Part shown: positions 1 through 5,496 of the stretch, piece after piece | Layout: every line of letters begins with the position of its first letter | Position numbering within the stretch: position 1 is the stretch's first letter | Assembly: GCA_030043175.1 (NCBI GenBank) | Contig: JASHYD010001166.1 | Location: forward strand, 1 to 5,945 | Length of the DNA stretch: 5,945 bases | Origin: Xanthobacteraceae bacterium | GTDB taxonomy: Bacteria; Pseudomonadota; Alphaproteobacteria; Rhizobiales; Xanthobacteraceae | Direction: 5' to 3' | The notes under the pieces: generated by a model | The model's input: only the letters and a program-made list of their open reading frames with translations | What the model was told of the DNA's origin: nothing | Databases searched by the model: none | Program-made: the position numbers and the translations under genes

Positions 1-1125
1 CGCCCGGGCGCCCCGCCTAGGGTTCGCCTCGGTGCACCGCGGCCCGGTCAGCGGATTTTCTTCGGCGACCGCCGGGCCGACGCCGATTATGCCCAAGCCC
101 TCGACCGCCTGTCGGGGCTCGGTGCCGTGATTGTCGAAATCGATATCGAGCCATTCTATGAGACTGCACGGCTGCTCTATGAAGGCCCCTGGCTGGCGGA
201 GCGCTACGCGGCTACCCGCGACTTCATTGCATCCTCGCCCCAGTCGATGCATCCCGTCACGCTGCAGATTATCCTCGACGGCGCCCGGCCATCGGCGGTT
301 GATGCTTTCGCAGCATTCTATCGGCTCGAACACTTGCGCCGCCTCGCGCAACGACAATTTGAGGCAGTCGATACCTTGGTGCTACCGACCGCACCAACGC
401 TCTACACTGTCGAACAGGTCCTGGCCGATCCGATCGGGCTGAATTCGCGGCTAGGCATCTACACGAACTTCGTGAACCTGCTCGACCTGTGCGGCCTCGC
501 GGTGCCGGGGGCGTTGCATCGCGGCCCTTCCGGGATGGCGCCATTCGGCATCACGCTGCTGGCCCCTGGCGGCAATGACGGTCTTCTCGCCGCGATCGGT
601 CGCCGCTTTCATGCTGACACCGCGCTGCCGCTCGGGGCGCTCGAGCGCAAGCAGCCAGCATTAGCCGCCGCCTCCCCTCCCGCTTGCTCCGCCCTTTCCT
701 CCGCTGCCCGCGCGGAGGGGTCGAGGGAGGCGGGCAAGAGCAGAGAGGGGGAAGTCACCGATGCCGTGCTGCTCGCCGTGGCCTGCGCCCATCCCCCGGG
801 CATGCGGCTCAAGGATGAGCTGCGCGCTTGCGGATCATGGTTCGTCGCCGCTACCGCGACCGCCCCCGATTACAGGCTCTATGCGCTGCGCGGCACCACC
901 CCGCCCCAACTCGGCCTGCTGCGGGTCGCGGCCGGTCAGGGAAGCGCCATCGCGGTTGAACTATGGGCGATGCCGCCCGGCAGTTTCGGCGGTTTTGTCG
1001 CCGCCGTGCCGCCGCCGCTCACCATCGGCTCCATCAAGCTCGCCGACGGGCGGTGGGTGAAAGGCTTTTTGGTCGAGTCACAGGCGGTGAACGGGGCGCG
1101 GGATATTTCGAGCCTCGGCGGATAG
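1..1125 (+). CDS. atzF: Allophanate hydrolase, C-terminal part (5' end outside window)
   Basis: Cytoplasmic enzyme that hydrolyses allophanate (urea-1-carboxylate), the last step of urea amidolyase and biuret/cyanurate degradation, releasing ammonia and CO2. The frame is open from base 1, so the start and the Ser-cisSer-Lys amidase catalytic residues lie upstream; 374 codons remain of a protein usually near 600 residues. Codons 1-220 are the end of the amidase-signature domain, with FFGD near codon 20, the LVLPTAPTLYTV stretch, LGIYTNFVNLLDLCGLAVP and PFGITLLAPGG. Codons about 253-374 are the allophanate-hydrolase C-terminal domain, with AHPPGM (His264), YRLYAL, VELWAMP and VKGFLVES. In the yeast enzyme the C-terminal domain is reported to act on the N-carboxycarbamate intermediate. 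The linker between domains (codons 221-252) is Ala/Ser/Gly-rich and coded by a palindrome. The protein ends at SSLGG, where relatives continue GGW plus a few residues. Family assignment is very sure; neither neighbour seen is a urea gene. Confidence 0.95.
   Translation, partial: RPGAPPRVRLGAPRPGQRIFFGDRRADADYAQALDRLSGLGAVIVEIDIEPFYETARLLYEGPWLAERYAATRDFIASSPQSMHPVTLQIILDGARPSAVDAFAAFYRLEHLRRLAQRQFEAVDTLVLPTAPTLYTVEQVLADPIGLNSRLGIYTNFVNLLDLCGLAVPGALHRGPSGMAPFGITLLAPGGNDGLLAAIGRRFHADTALPLGALERKQPALAAASPPACSALSSAARAEGSREAGKSREGEVTDAVLLAVACAHPPGMRLKDELRACGSWFVAATATAPDYRLYALRGTTPPQLGLLRVAAGQGSAIAVELWAMPPGSFGGFVAAVPPPLTIGSIKLADGRWVKGFLVESQAVNGARDISSLGG
664..756 (+). repeat. Nested GC-rich palindrome inside the allophanate hydrolase linker
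   Basis: Three nested inverted repeats are visible. The outer pair is CCCCTC (674-679) with GAGGGG (745-750). The middle pair is CTTGC-t-CCGCC (683-693) with GGCGGGCAAG (729-738), one base bulged. The inner pair is CCTCCGC (698-704) with GCGGAGG (712-718) around a 7-base loop. The segment is read in frame as a low-complexity linker with no stop codon. The pyrimidine-rich half followed by a purine-rich half looks like the small intergenic palindromic repeats common in alphaproteobacterial genomes. I infer, but cannot prove from one copy, that such an element inserted here. Confidence 0.6.
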
Positions 1126-1176
1126 TGCGAGTTGGTGCCAAGGGCAAATTTCTTTACGATTTTTTACCACGTGGAA

Positions 1177-1232
1177 CGCTCCGGAACCGAAAAGCCGCAT
1201 TCGATGCGGGTTGAGGCGCTCGGGTCGGAGCG
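1177..1232. repeat. Nested inverted repeats between convergent genes
   Basis: CGCTCCG (1177-1183) pairs with CGGAGCG (1226-1232). Inside lies a perfect hairpin, CCGCAT (1195-1200), loop TCG, ATGCGG (1204-1209). An 8-base palindrome CCACGTGG sits just outside at 1167-1174. The structure lies between the 3' ends of the allophanate hydrolase gene and the facing small gene, where a bidirectional transcription end would be useful. Neither side has a U-run directly after the stem, so it is not a standard intrinsic terminator. It could instead be a REP-like element or an RNA 3'-end stabiliser. Confidence 0.45.
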
Positions 1233-1245
1233 GCTTGGAGGTAGT

Positions 1246-1641
1246 TCATCTCTTGGTAAAAAAGTTGAACACCTCGTCGGCCACCAAGGCCATGCGCGCG
1301 GTTGGATAGCCCCGGCAGTAGGCAAAGGCCCAGGTCATATGATCGTAAGTCGTGCCCGCAATTTTTACTGTCTGCAATCCGACCCGCTGACTCTGACCGT
1401 TGGCAAACCACGCGTCCGCCTCAATCTGCCCCTGCATCCAGCCAAATACAATCATATAGCGGGCTAATTGTGGAATGCTGACGTTTTGAGCGTAAAGTAA
1501 CTGACCTGTTTCGGGTAATACCCTGATCTGATCTAGATGGAACTGCTCCAGCGTTAGAAACTCCGCGCAGGTTGATACGGGTGATGCATGTGCAGACCCG
1601 GCAAACAGTACCAGGGCACCCAACGGTCGCAGGAGTTTCAT
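1246..1641 (-). CDS. Small exported protein, HdeA/HdeB-like
   Basis: A 131-residue precursor with a clear Sec signal peptide: basic MKLLR, hydrophobic LGALVLFAG, and a likely cut after SAHA (residue 19). The mature part is about 112 residues with two cysteines, Cys25 in STCAEFL and Cys109 in WAFAYCRGYP. A CxxFL motif near the N terminus, a central W.QG motif (FGWMQGQ) and a late YCR.(H/Y)P motif recall the periplasmic HdeA/HdeB-like proteins of alphaproteobacteria, which carry one disulfide; HdeA itself is an acid-stress chaperone. The cysteines are 84 residues apart, farther than in E. coli HdeA, so chaperone function is not claimed. I chose the ATG at 1641 over the one at 1668 because it begins a normal signal peptide, has AAAGG 9 bases upstream, and a likely promoter leaves almost no leader for 1668. 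GC over 1321-1640 is about 52% by hand count, well below its neighbours. It converges on the allophanate hydrolase gene and stands alone. Confidence 0.75.
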   Translation of the reverse strand: MKLLRPLGALVLFAGSAHASPVSTCAEFLTLEQFHLDQIRVLPETGQLLYAQNVSIPQLARYMIVFGWMQGQIEADAWFANGQSQRVGLQTVKIAGTTYDHMTWAFAYCRGYPTARMALVADEVFNFFTKR

Positions 1642-1677
1642 AGGGCATCGCCTTTGGACATAACTCATCCGGTCCCT

Positions 1678-1705
1678 ATTATCTGAAATTCCGTGCTCCT
1701 TTCAG
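1678..1705 (-). promoter_or_regulatory. Possible sigma-70 promoter of the HdeA-like gene
   Basis: On the minus strand CTGAAA (1705-1700, 4 of 6 to TTGACA) is followed after 16 bases by GATAAT (1683-1678, 5 of 6 to TATAAT). Transcription would begin near 1671, giving a leader of about 30 bases to the ATG at 1641. This is pattern matching only, but the position is right. Confidence 0.4.
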
Positions 1706-2027
1706 TCGCTGATGAAACTTACGGTTCACATTTATTGGCGTTGTGCACATGCTTGTGCTTTATTCTTTCCAGTCCACTTTCTTGCCATGGGCTCGGCGCT
1801 GCGCCGACCCTCCGTTGCCAGCAGCCCGGAGCAGCAAGCCCGCTGCGGTCCCGACCGGTCCGCATGCCCAATCACCTTCGTGAGTTCACCACCTGAGCCA
1901 CAAAGCGATCCGCCATCGCCATTGCGCTTGGGAGACCATCCGAGCCGCGCGCTGATAGGCGTCCCGACACTATGGAACCGGTGTGAGGCGCAGCGCACTC
2001 GGATAGAATTGCCCGAATTGATCCTGT
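1706..2027. other. Spacer without a supported gene
   Basis: This stretch lies upstream of the HdeA-like gene and downstream of the SDR gene. Short open frames occur on both strands, but none has a recognisable domain, plausible ribosome binding site or conserved-looking composition. The only structure I can point to is a compact hairpin, TCGGCG (1793-1798), loop CTG, CGCCGA (1802-1807), with no following U-run in either direction. It may contain the 3' end of the SDR transcript and decayed DNA. Confidence 0.5.
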
Positions 2028-2828
2028 TCAATCGCACCGGGCCGTCATGCCGCCATCGACCACGATCTCGGCCCCGGTGATGAAGCGCGCTTCGTCGGAG
2101 GCGAGAAACAGCGCCGCGTGCGCAGTATCGCGTCCGTCGCCCATGAAGCCCAACGGAATGCGGGCAAGGCGCTGCTTGAGCAGAGCCTCGACGTCGCCGC
2201 CGGCGCGCTGTTTGGCAAGCCGGGCTTCCACCATTGGCGTGTGCAACTGGCCCGGAATCACGGTGTTCACCCGGATGCGGTGCTTGGCGTATTGCACTGC
2301 GACCACGCGGGAGAATTGGATGACGCCGGCCTTGCTGGCCGCATATCCAACCTGCGGCGAGCCGCTGAAACGAATTCCCGAAGCCGAAGATATATTGACG
2401 ATCGCGCCGCTGTTTTGGCGCACCATTATCGGCAGGACGTATTTGCAGGCGAGGAATACGCTGCCAAGATTGTAGTCGAGCTGGCGATGCCAAGCGTCTT
2501 CTGGCAATTCCACAGGCCCCCCGGCGGCAGAGCCTCCGACATTGTTGACGAGAATGTCGACCCGCCCATAAACCTTAACACATTCATCAACCATGGCGGC
2601 AACCGCCTTGCTGTCGGTCGCATCGCCGAGGTGGGAGGTGATTTCACCGCCGCTTTCGCGTGCCCGCTCAATCGTCTCGCGCATCGAGTCTGCGTCGCGG
2701 TCAACCGCAAAGACCTTGGCGCCTTCGCGCGCGAAGATCACCGCCACGGCCCGCCCATTGCCCCAGCCCGGGCCGACACACCCCGCGCCTACGACAATCG
2801 CTACCTTGCCGTCCAGTCTTCCTGTCAT
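2028..2828 (-). CDS. Short-chain dehydrogenase/reductase (classical SDR)
   Basis: A 266-residue cytoplasmic NAD(P)-dependent oxidoreductase of the classical SDR family, at its usual length. The Rossmann nucleotide loop is VVGAGCVGPGWGNGRA (residues 12-27), longer than the standard TGxxxGIG. Asp43 at the end of the second strand (AVDRD) suggests NAD(H) rather than NADP(H). NNVGG (95-99) is the NNAG-type motif. The catalytic set is Asn120, Ser148 (NISSASG), Tyr162 and Lys166 (YAASK). The end has the usual PG..(T) and TGAEIVVDGG (251-260) motifs. I chose the ATG at 2828 because MTGRLDGKVAIVVG is the normal SDR opening and GAGG lies 10 bases upstream; frames from 2837, 2858 or a GTG at 2876 add an atypical basic leader. 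The substrate cannot be read from sequence; automatic labels such as 3-oxoacyl-ACP reductase or glucose 1-dehydrogenase would be family guesses. It lies 173 bases downstream of the Bug receptor gene on the same strand, so the two may serve one catabolic substrate. Confidence 0.95.
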   Translation of the reverse strand: MTGRLDGKVAIVVGAGCVGPGWGNGRAVAVIFAREGAKVFAVDRDADSMRETIERARESGGEITSHLGDATDSKAVAAMVDECVKVYGRVDILVNNVGGSAAGGPVELPEDAWHRQLDYNLGSVFLACKYVLPIMVRQNSGAIVNISSASGIRFSGSPQVGYAASKAGVIQFSRVVAVQYAKHRIRVNTVIPGQLHTPMVEARLAKQRAGGDVEALLKQRLARIPLGFMGDGRDTAHAALFLASDEARFITGAEIVVDGGMTARCD

Positions 2829-2911
2829 GGGCTTCATGCCTCGAAGCCGCCGGGTCATCGTGCTGCAGGTGGGCACCGGCGCGAAGCGCCCCTTTTACCT
2901 GACGCGGCGGT

Positions 2912-2956
2912 CGGGTCCGGCCGCGGACAGACACCGGCAAGCTCCCGCCGGACCCG
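2912..2956. repeat. Perfect 10-bp inverted repeat between the Bug and SDR genes
   Basis: CGGGTCCGGC (2912-2921) is the exact reverse complement of GCCGGACCCG (2947-2956), separated by 25 bases. It lies just after the stop codon of the Bug gene and before the SDR gene on the same strand. As RNA it would form a strong GC stem. No U-run follows it on the minus strand, so it may be an imperfect terminator, an intercistronic stabiliser or a regulator-binding dyad. Confidence 0.5.
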
Positions 2957-3001
2957 TTGGGCCCTCGCCACCTGCCGGCGCGGAATCACTTGAACATTGC
3001 T

Positions 3002-3970
3002 TCAGTTGACTTTGATGCCGGCGGCTTGCACCACCTTCGCCCATTTCTGGATTTCACTCTTCATATAGGCGGTGAATTCCTCCGGCGTGCTGCCGATGAG
3101 GATGGCCCCCTGGCTGGAGAGCTTAGCCCGGACCTCAGGCGCTTGCATGGCTGTGACAGCAGCGGCGTTCAACTTCATCACGATCGCGCGCTGCGTCCTC
3201 GCCGGCGCCACCATCCCGTACCAGTTGTCCGCCTCGATCTGCGGGTAACCAATTTCGCCCATCGTCGGCAGGTCCGGCAGCCACTTCACCCGCTGCCGAC
3301 TGCCAACCGCAAGCGGCTTGATGGCGCCGGCCTGGATCTGCGGCAGCAGAACCGGCAGGTCGAGAAATATGATGTCAACCTGGTGACCGAGGAGATCATT
3401 CACGGCGGGTGCGGCGCCACGATAGGGCACATGGACAATGTCGATCTGCGCGCTGGTGCGCAACAACTCGCCGGCGAGATGCGGCATGCTGCCCGGCCCG
3501 GTCGACCCGTAGTTGATGGCGCCGGGCTTCGCCTTGGCAAGGGCTACCAGTTCCCGCACGTTGGCGACCGGCAGCGTAGTGGAGGCGACCAGTACCTCGG
3601 GAACCTTGGCAACAAGGGTAATTGTGGCGAGTTCCTTGAGCGGATCGTAGAGAATTTTATCCTGCAGGGAGGTGCTGATCGCCAGCGCCCCGGCGCTCGC
3701 GATCGCGATCGAATAACCATCCGGCTCGGATTTCGCGACATTGTCGGTGCCGAGCGTGCCGCCGGCACCGGGACGGTTGTCGATGACGATCGTCTGGCCG
3801 AGCAACTCTTGCATCTTCTGGCCCACCACCCGGCCGATGATGTCATTCGGTCCGCCCGGCGGGAACGGCACGACGAGCCGGATCGGCTTATTGGGATAAT
3901 CCTCAGCCCGAGCAAGCAACGGCGTGGAGCACACAGCGATGAGACCGAGAATCCTTGCCAAATTCCACAT
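3002..3970 (-). CDS. Bug/TctC-family periplasmic solute-binding protein
   Basis: A 322-residue secreted receptor of the tripartite tricarboxylate transporter (TTT) type, the usual length for the family. It is predicted to bind a small carboxylate or similar ligand in the periplasm and hand it to a TctA/TctB membrane pair. The signal peptide is residues 1-22 (WNLAR, then LGLIAVCSTPLL, cut after ARA). The mature protein starts EDYPNKPIRLVVPFPPGG, the family hallmark. FPPGGPNDIIGR (36-47), NRPGAGG (65-71), YGSTGPGSMPHL (154-165) and HVPYRG (180-185) follow, and the C-terminal helix carries the typical EF..Y...E...W pattern. The ATG has GAGGG about 5 bases upstream. No TctA or TctB gene is in the window, so it looks like one of the orphan receptors that are numerous in such genomes. 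The SDR gene follows on the same strand. Its upstream side is filled by a decayed IS5 element, which could affect its promoter. Ligand unknown. Confidence 0.95.
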   Translation of the reverse strand: MWNLARILGLIAVCSTPLLARAEDYPNKPIRLVVPFPPGGPNDIIGRVVGQKMQELLGQTIVIDNRPGAGGTLGTDNVAKSEPDGYSIAIASAGALAISTSLQDKILYDPLKELATITLVAKVPEVLVASTTLPVANVRELVALAKAKPGAINYGSTGPGSMPHLAGELLRTSAQIDIVHVPYRGAAPAVNDLLGHQVDIIFLDLPVLLPQIQAGAIKPLAVGSRQRVKWLPDLPTMGEIGYPQIEADNWYGMVAPARTQRAIVMKLNAAAVTAMQAPEVRAKLSSQGAILIGSTPEEFTAYMKSEIQKWAKVVQAAGIKVN

Positions 3971-4063
3971 AACACCCTCGTATTCCCTTCAGCGCCGCCG
4001 CCCGTCGGTCGAGTTTTTCGAATCAAATCAATGCTTGCTCCACCACGTGCTCATCACGCTGAC

Positions 4064-4089
4064 CTCATCGCCCTCCCCGCACTTGATCC
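4064..4089 (+). repeat. Left copy of a 26-bp inverted repeat
   Basis: This 26-base segment begins CTCATCGCCCTCCC and ends ACTTGATCC. It matches the reverse complement of 4484-4509 at 24 of 26 positions, the differences being at 4078 and 4080. It lies immediately outside the decayed transposase and looks like a terminal inverted repeat. No target duplication is evident outside the pair. Confidence 0.7.
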
Positions 4090-4100
4090 AACAGTCTGTC

Positions 4101-4335
4101 AGTGGGATTGCAGACTTTCGCAGCATGAGGCGAATTGAGGCGAGACGCAAGAAAGCGAGACCCTTGCGATCGAGGTTGTCCGATCTTTTGCCGAGCCTTC
4201 GACAGCGGTTGAGCATGCGATGCTGGGCTGCGAACCTCGTCGACCACCTCGCGCAGATTGACCGTGCGCTTGTTACCCCCGGCTCCGCCGGCCGGATCAA
4301 CGGCGCCATCACCCCCCCCATTCGTCTGCGGTCAT
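4101..4335 (-). pseudogene. IS5-family transposase relic, N- and C-terminal pieces only
   Basis: On the minus strand MTADEW starts at 4335. A run of eight C's on the plus strand (4312-4319) breaks the frame, which resumes as MAPLIRPAEPG. A second slip near 4276-4280 leads to GGNKRTVNLREVVDEVR. Together these reproduce the N-terminal pattern of IS5-family transposases (xDxEWxLxxPLIPPAxxGGxxRxVxxREVV). Within about 25 bases the text becomes LNRCRRLGKRSDNLDRKGLAFLRLASIRLMLRK (codons from 4213 down to about 4115), the classic C-terminal end, then one more frameshift before CNPT. The whole middle with the DDE catalytic residues is gone. A full protein would be some 250-280 residues; about 75 survive. 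Two of the three slips are at G/C homopolymers, so a sequencing error could mimic them, but the internal deletion cannot be explained that way. Confidence 0.8.
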
Positions 4336-4483
4336 ACGTTTACGGTTCGGTCGCGTTTCTGGCCTCCAGAATCAGGCCGCCATGCTCGAACCAGAACCGA
4401 TTCATTGGATTCACTATCTTGCCGGACAGACATTAGGGGATTGACCGGGCGAGCGGCGGATACTTGATTGCCGAGTTACGCCC

Positions 4484-4509
4484 GGATCAAGTCCAGGGAG
4501 GGCGATGAG
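4484..4509 (-). repeat. Right copy of the 26-bp inverted repeat
   Basis: Reverse complement partner of 4064-4089 (24 of 26). It lies 81 bases upstream of the aroE start, so it forms part of the aroE leader or promoter region. A third partial copy, ACTTGAT at 4462-4468, forms a local 7-bp dyad with ATCAAGT (4486-4492) inside this repeat, 17 bases apart. Confidence 0.7.
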
Positions 4510-4589
4510 CCCAGGCCACCTAACCGAAAAGTCCTCGCCGATCACATGCCGCGACAACCTCAGCGAAGGTTCCAATAACGGGATTTCCG

Positions 4590-5435
4590 ATGTCTTCTCA
4601 TCCGGAGAGATTTCTAATGGCGGGCGTTATGGGGTGGCCGATCATGCATTCGCGCTCGCCCAAAATCCACAATTTCTGGCTCGCCAAATACGGGATCACA
4701 GGGATTTATGTTCCGCTCGCCATCCGGCGCGAAGGTCTGCACGCGGCCTTACACGCGCTTGCGGCACTGGGTTTTGCCGGTTGCAACCTGACGATCCCAC
4801 ATAAGGAAGCCGCTTTTGAAATCGTCGATCGGGTCGATCCGCTGGCACGGCGAATCGGTGCCATCAATTGCGTGGTCGTCGCGCCTGACGGTTCGCTCGA
4901 CGGCTACAACTACGACGGCTTCGGTTACATCCAAAGCATTCTGGAGGCCGATTCGGCTTGGCGGGCCGATGCCGGCCCGATCGTCGTGCTCGGGGCCGGG
5001 GGCGGCGCCAGGGCCGTTCTGGTCAGCCTCCTGGATCAGGGGGCGCAAGAGATTCGCCTCGTCAACCGATCGCTGGAGCGAGCACAGGCGCTCGCGCGGG
5101 AGTTCGGGCCTCCAATCGAGGCGGTGGTGTGGAAGGAGCGCCATGCGGGGCTCGCCGGCGCCGCAATGCTCATCAACACGACGAGCCAAGGGATGGCCGG
5201 CCAGACAGCGCTCGATTTGACGCTCGACAAACTGCCCGTATCGGCGTTGGTGTCCGATATTATCTATATTCCCCGGGAAACGCCGCTTCTGGCGGCGGCA
5301 CGGTTGCGCGGCAATCCCACCGTAAACGGGCTCGGCATGCTGCTGCACCAGGCGCGACCGGCCTTTCGGGCCTGGTTCGGTGTAATGCCACAAATCACCG
5401 CGGAATTGCGCGCAGAGATCGAAGCGACGACGTGA
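4590..5435 (+). CDS. aroE: Shikimate dehydrogenase (NADP-dependent)
   Basis: Cytoplasmic enzyme that reduces 3-dehydroshikimate to shikimate with NADPH, fourth step of the chorismate route to aromatic amino acids. The 281 residues match the family length. The substrate domain carries GVMGWPIMHSRSP (12-24; Ser21 and Ser23 bind shikimate), the NLTIPHKE motif with catalytic Lys72, Asn93 (GAINC) and catalytic Asp109 in GYNYDGFGY. The cofactor domain carries GAGGGARA (135-142) and NRSLER (159-164), the NR(S/T) signature for NADP. NTTSQGM (196-202) and GLGMLLHQ (247-254) complete the fold. The residue before Tyr-Asp-Gly differs from E. coli-type NTDG, having Tyr108 where Thr is usual. Start at 4590 is preferred because FLMAGVMG forms the first strand; an ATG at 4617 has the better-looking GGAGAG but would cut that strand. 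No aro neighbours are present, and the leader contains the end of an IS remnant. A quinate/shikimate dehydrogenase paralogue is possible. Confidence 0.96.
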   Translation: MSSHPERFLMAGVMGWPIMHSRSPKIHNFWLAKYGITGIYVPLAIRREGLHAALHALAALGFAGCNLTIPHKEAAFEIVDRVDPLARRIGAINCVVVAPDGSLDGYNYDGFGYIQSILEADSAWRADAGPIVVLGAGGGARAVLVSLLDQGAQEIRLVNRSLERAQALAREFGPPIEAVVWKERHAGLAGAAMLINTTSQGMAGQTALDLTLDKLPVSALVSDIIYIPRETPLLAAARLRGNPTVNGLGMLLHQARPAFRAWFGVMPQITAELRAEIEATT

Positions 5436-5496
5436 TTGAGGCGCAAGCAAACAGAAAAGCGTGGCGGCTTTACGAGGCGAATGGTTCCCTGCTGGT

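Larger units (their letters stand above)
4064..4509. mobile_element. Remnant of an IS5-family insertion sequence (internally deleted)
   Basis: About 446 bases bounded by the 26-bp inverted repeats and containing a transposase reduced to its first and last parts. A second, shorter inverted pair lies inside: GTCTGTCaG at 4094-4102 and the reverse complement of GTCTGTCcG at 4423-4431, next to where transposase coding ends on one side. Either pair could be the true element end; the outer is far longer, while the inner sits closest to the coding remnant. The element is non-autonomous and mutated, and sits in the divergent region between the Bug and aroE genes. Exact borders and target duplication could not be established. 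Confidence 0.65.

Noticed and set aside
1732..2493. Minus-strand open frame (253 codons) overlapping the SDR gene and the spacer
   Set aside because: It is Arg/Gly-rich with no domain and lies in another frame of the SDR coding region. Its tail past the SDR stop does not look like protein.
2829..2876. GTG and upstream ATG starts that would lengthen the SDR
   Set aside because: The extra residues are basic and unlike SDR openings, and the ATG at 2828 has GAGG at a workable distance and the canonical MTGRLDGKVAIVVG start.
2878..2896. GGCGC-GAA-GCGCC hairpin followed by TTTT on the plus strand
   Set aside because: It resembles an intrinsic terminator but has only a 5-bp stem, and no plus-strand gene ends upstream of it.
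2118..2993. Plus-strand open frame (291 codons) opposite the SDR gene
   Set aside because: It is a shadow of the SDR gene, without a recognisable motif or ribosome binding site.
2957..4138. Long plus-strand open frame (393 codons) opposite the Bug receptor gene
   Set aside because: It is antisense to a textbook Bug protein, and its translation is Arg/His/Gly-rich with no domain. High-GC codon bias opens this frame by chance.
4617..4619. Alternative aroE start with a strong GGAGAG upstream
   Set aside because: It would remove the FLM part of the first strand that relatives keep. The GGAGAG codes for conserved-looking residues. Not excluded, but less likely.
5456..5471. AAAGC/GCTTT mini-hairpin between aroE and cobD as a bidirectional terminator
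   Set aside because: The stem has only two G-C pairs and three A-T pairs with a short T-run. It is too weak to call.
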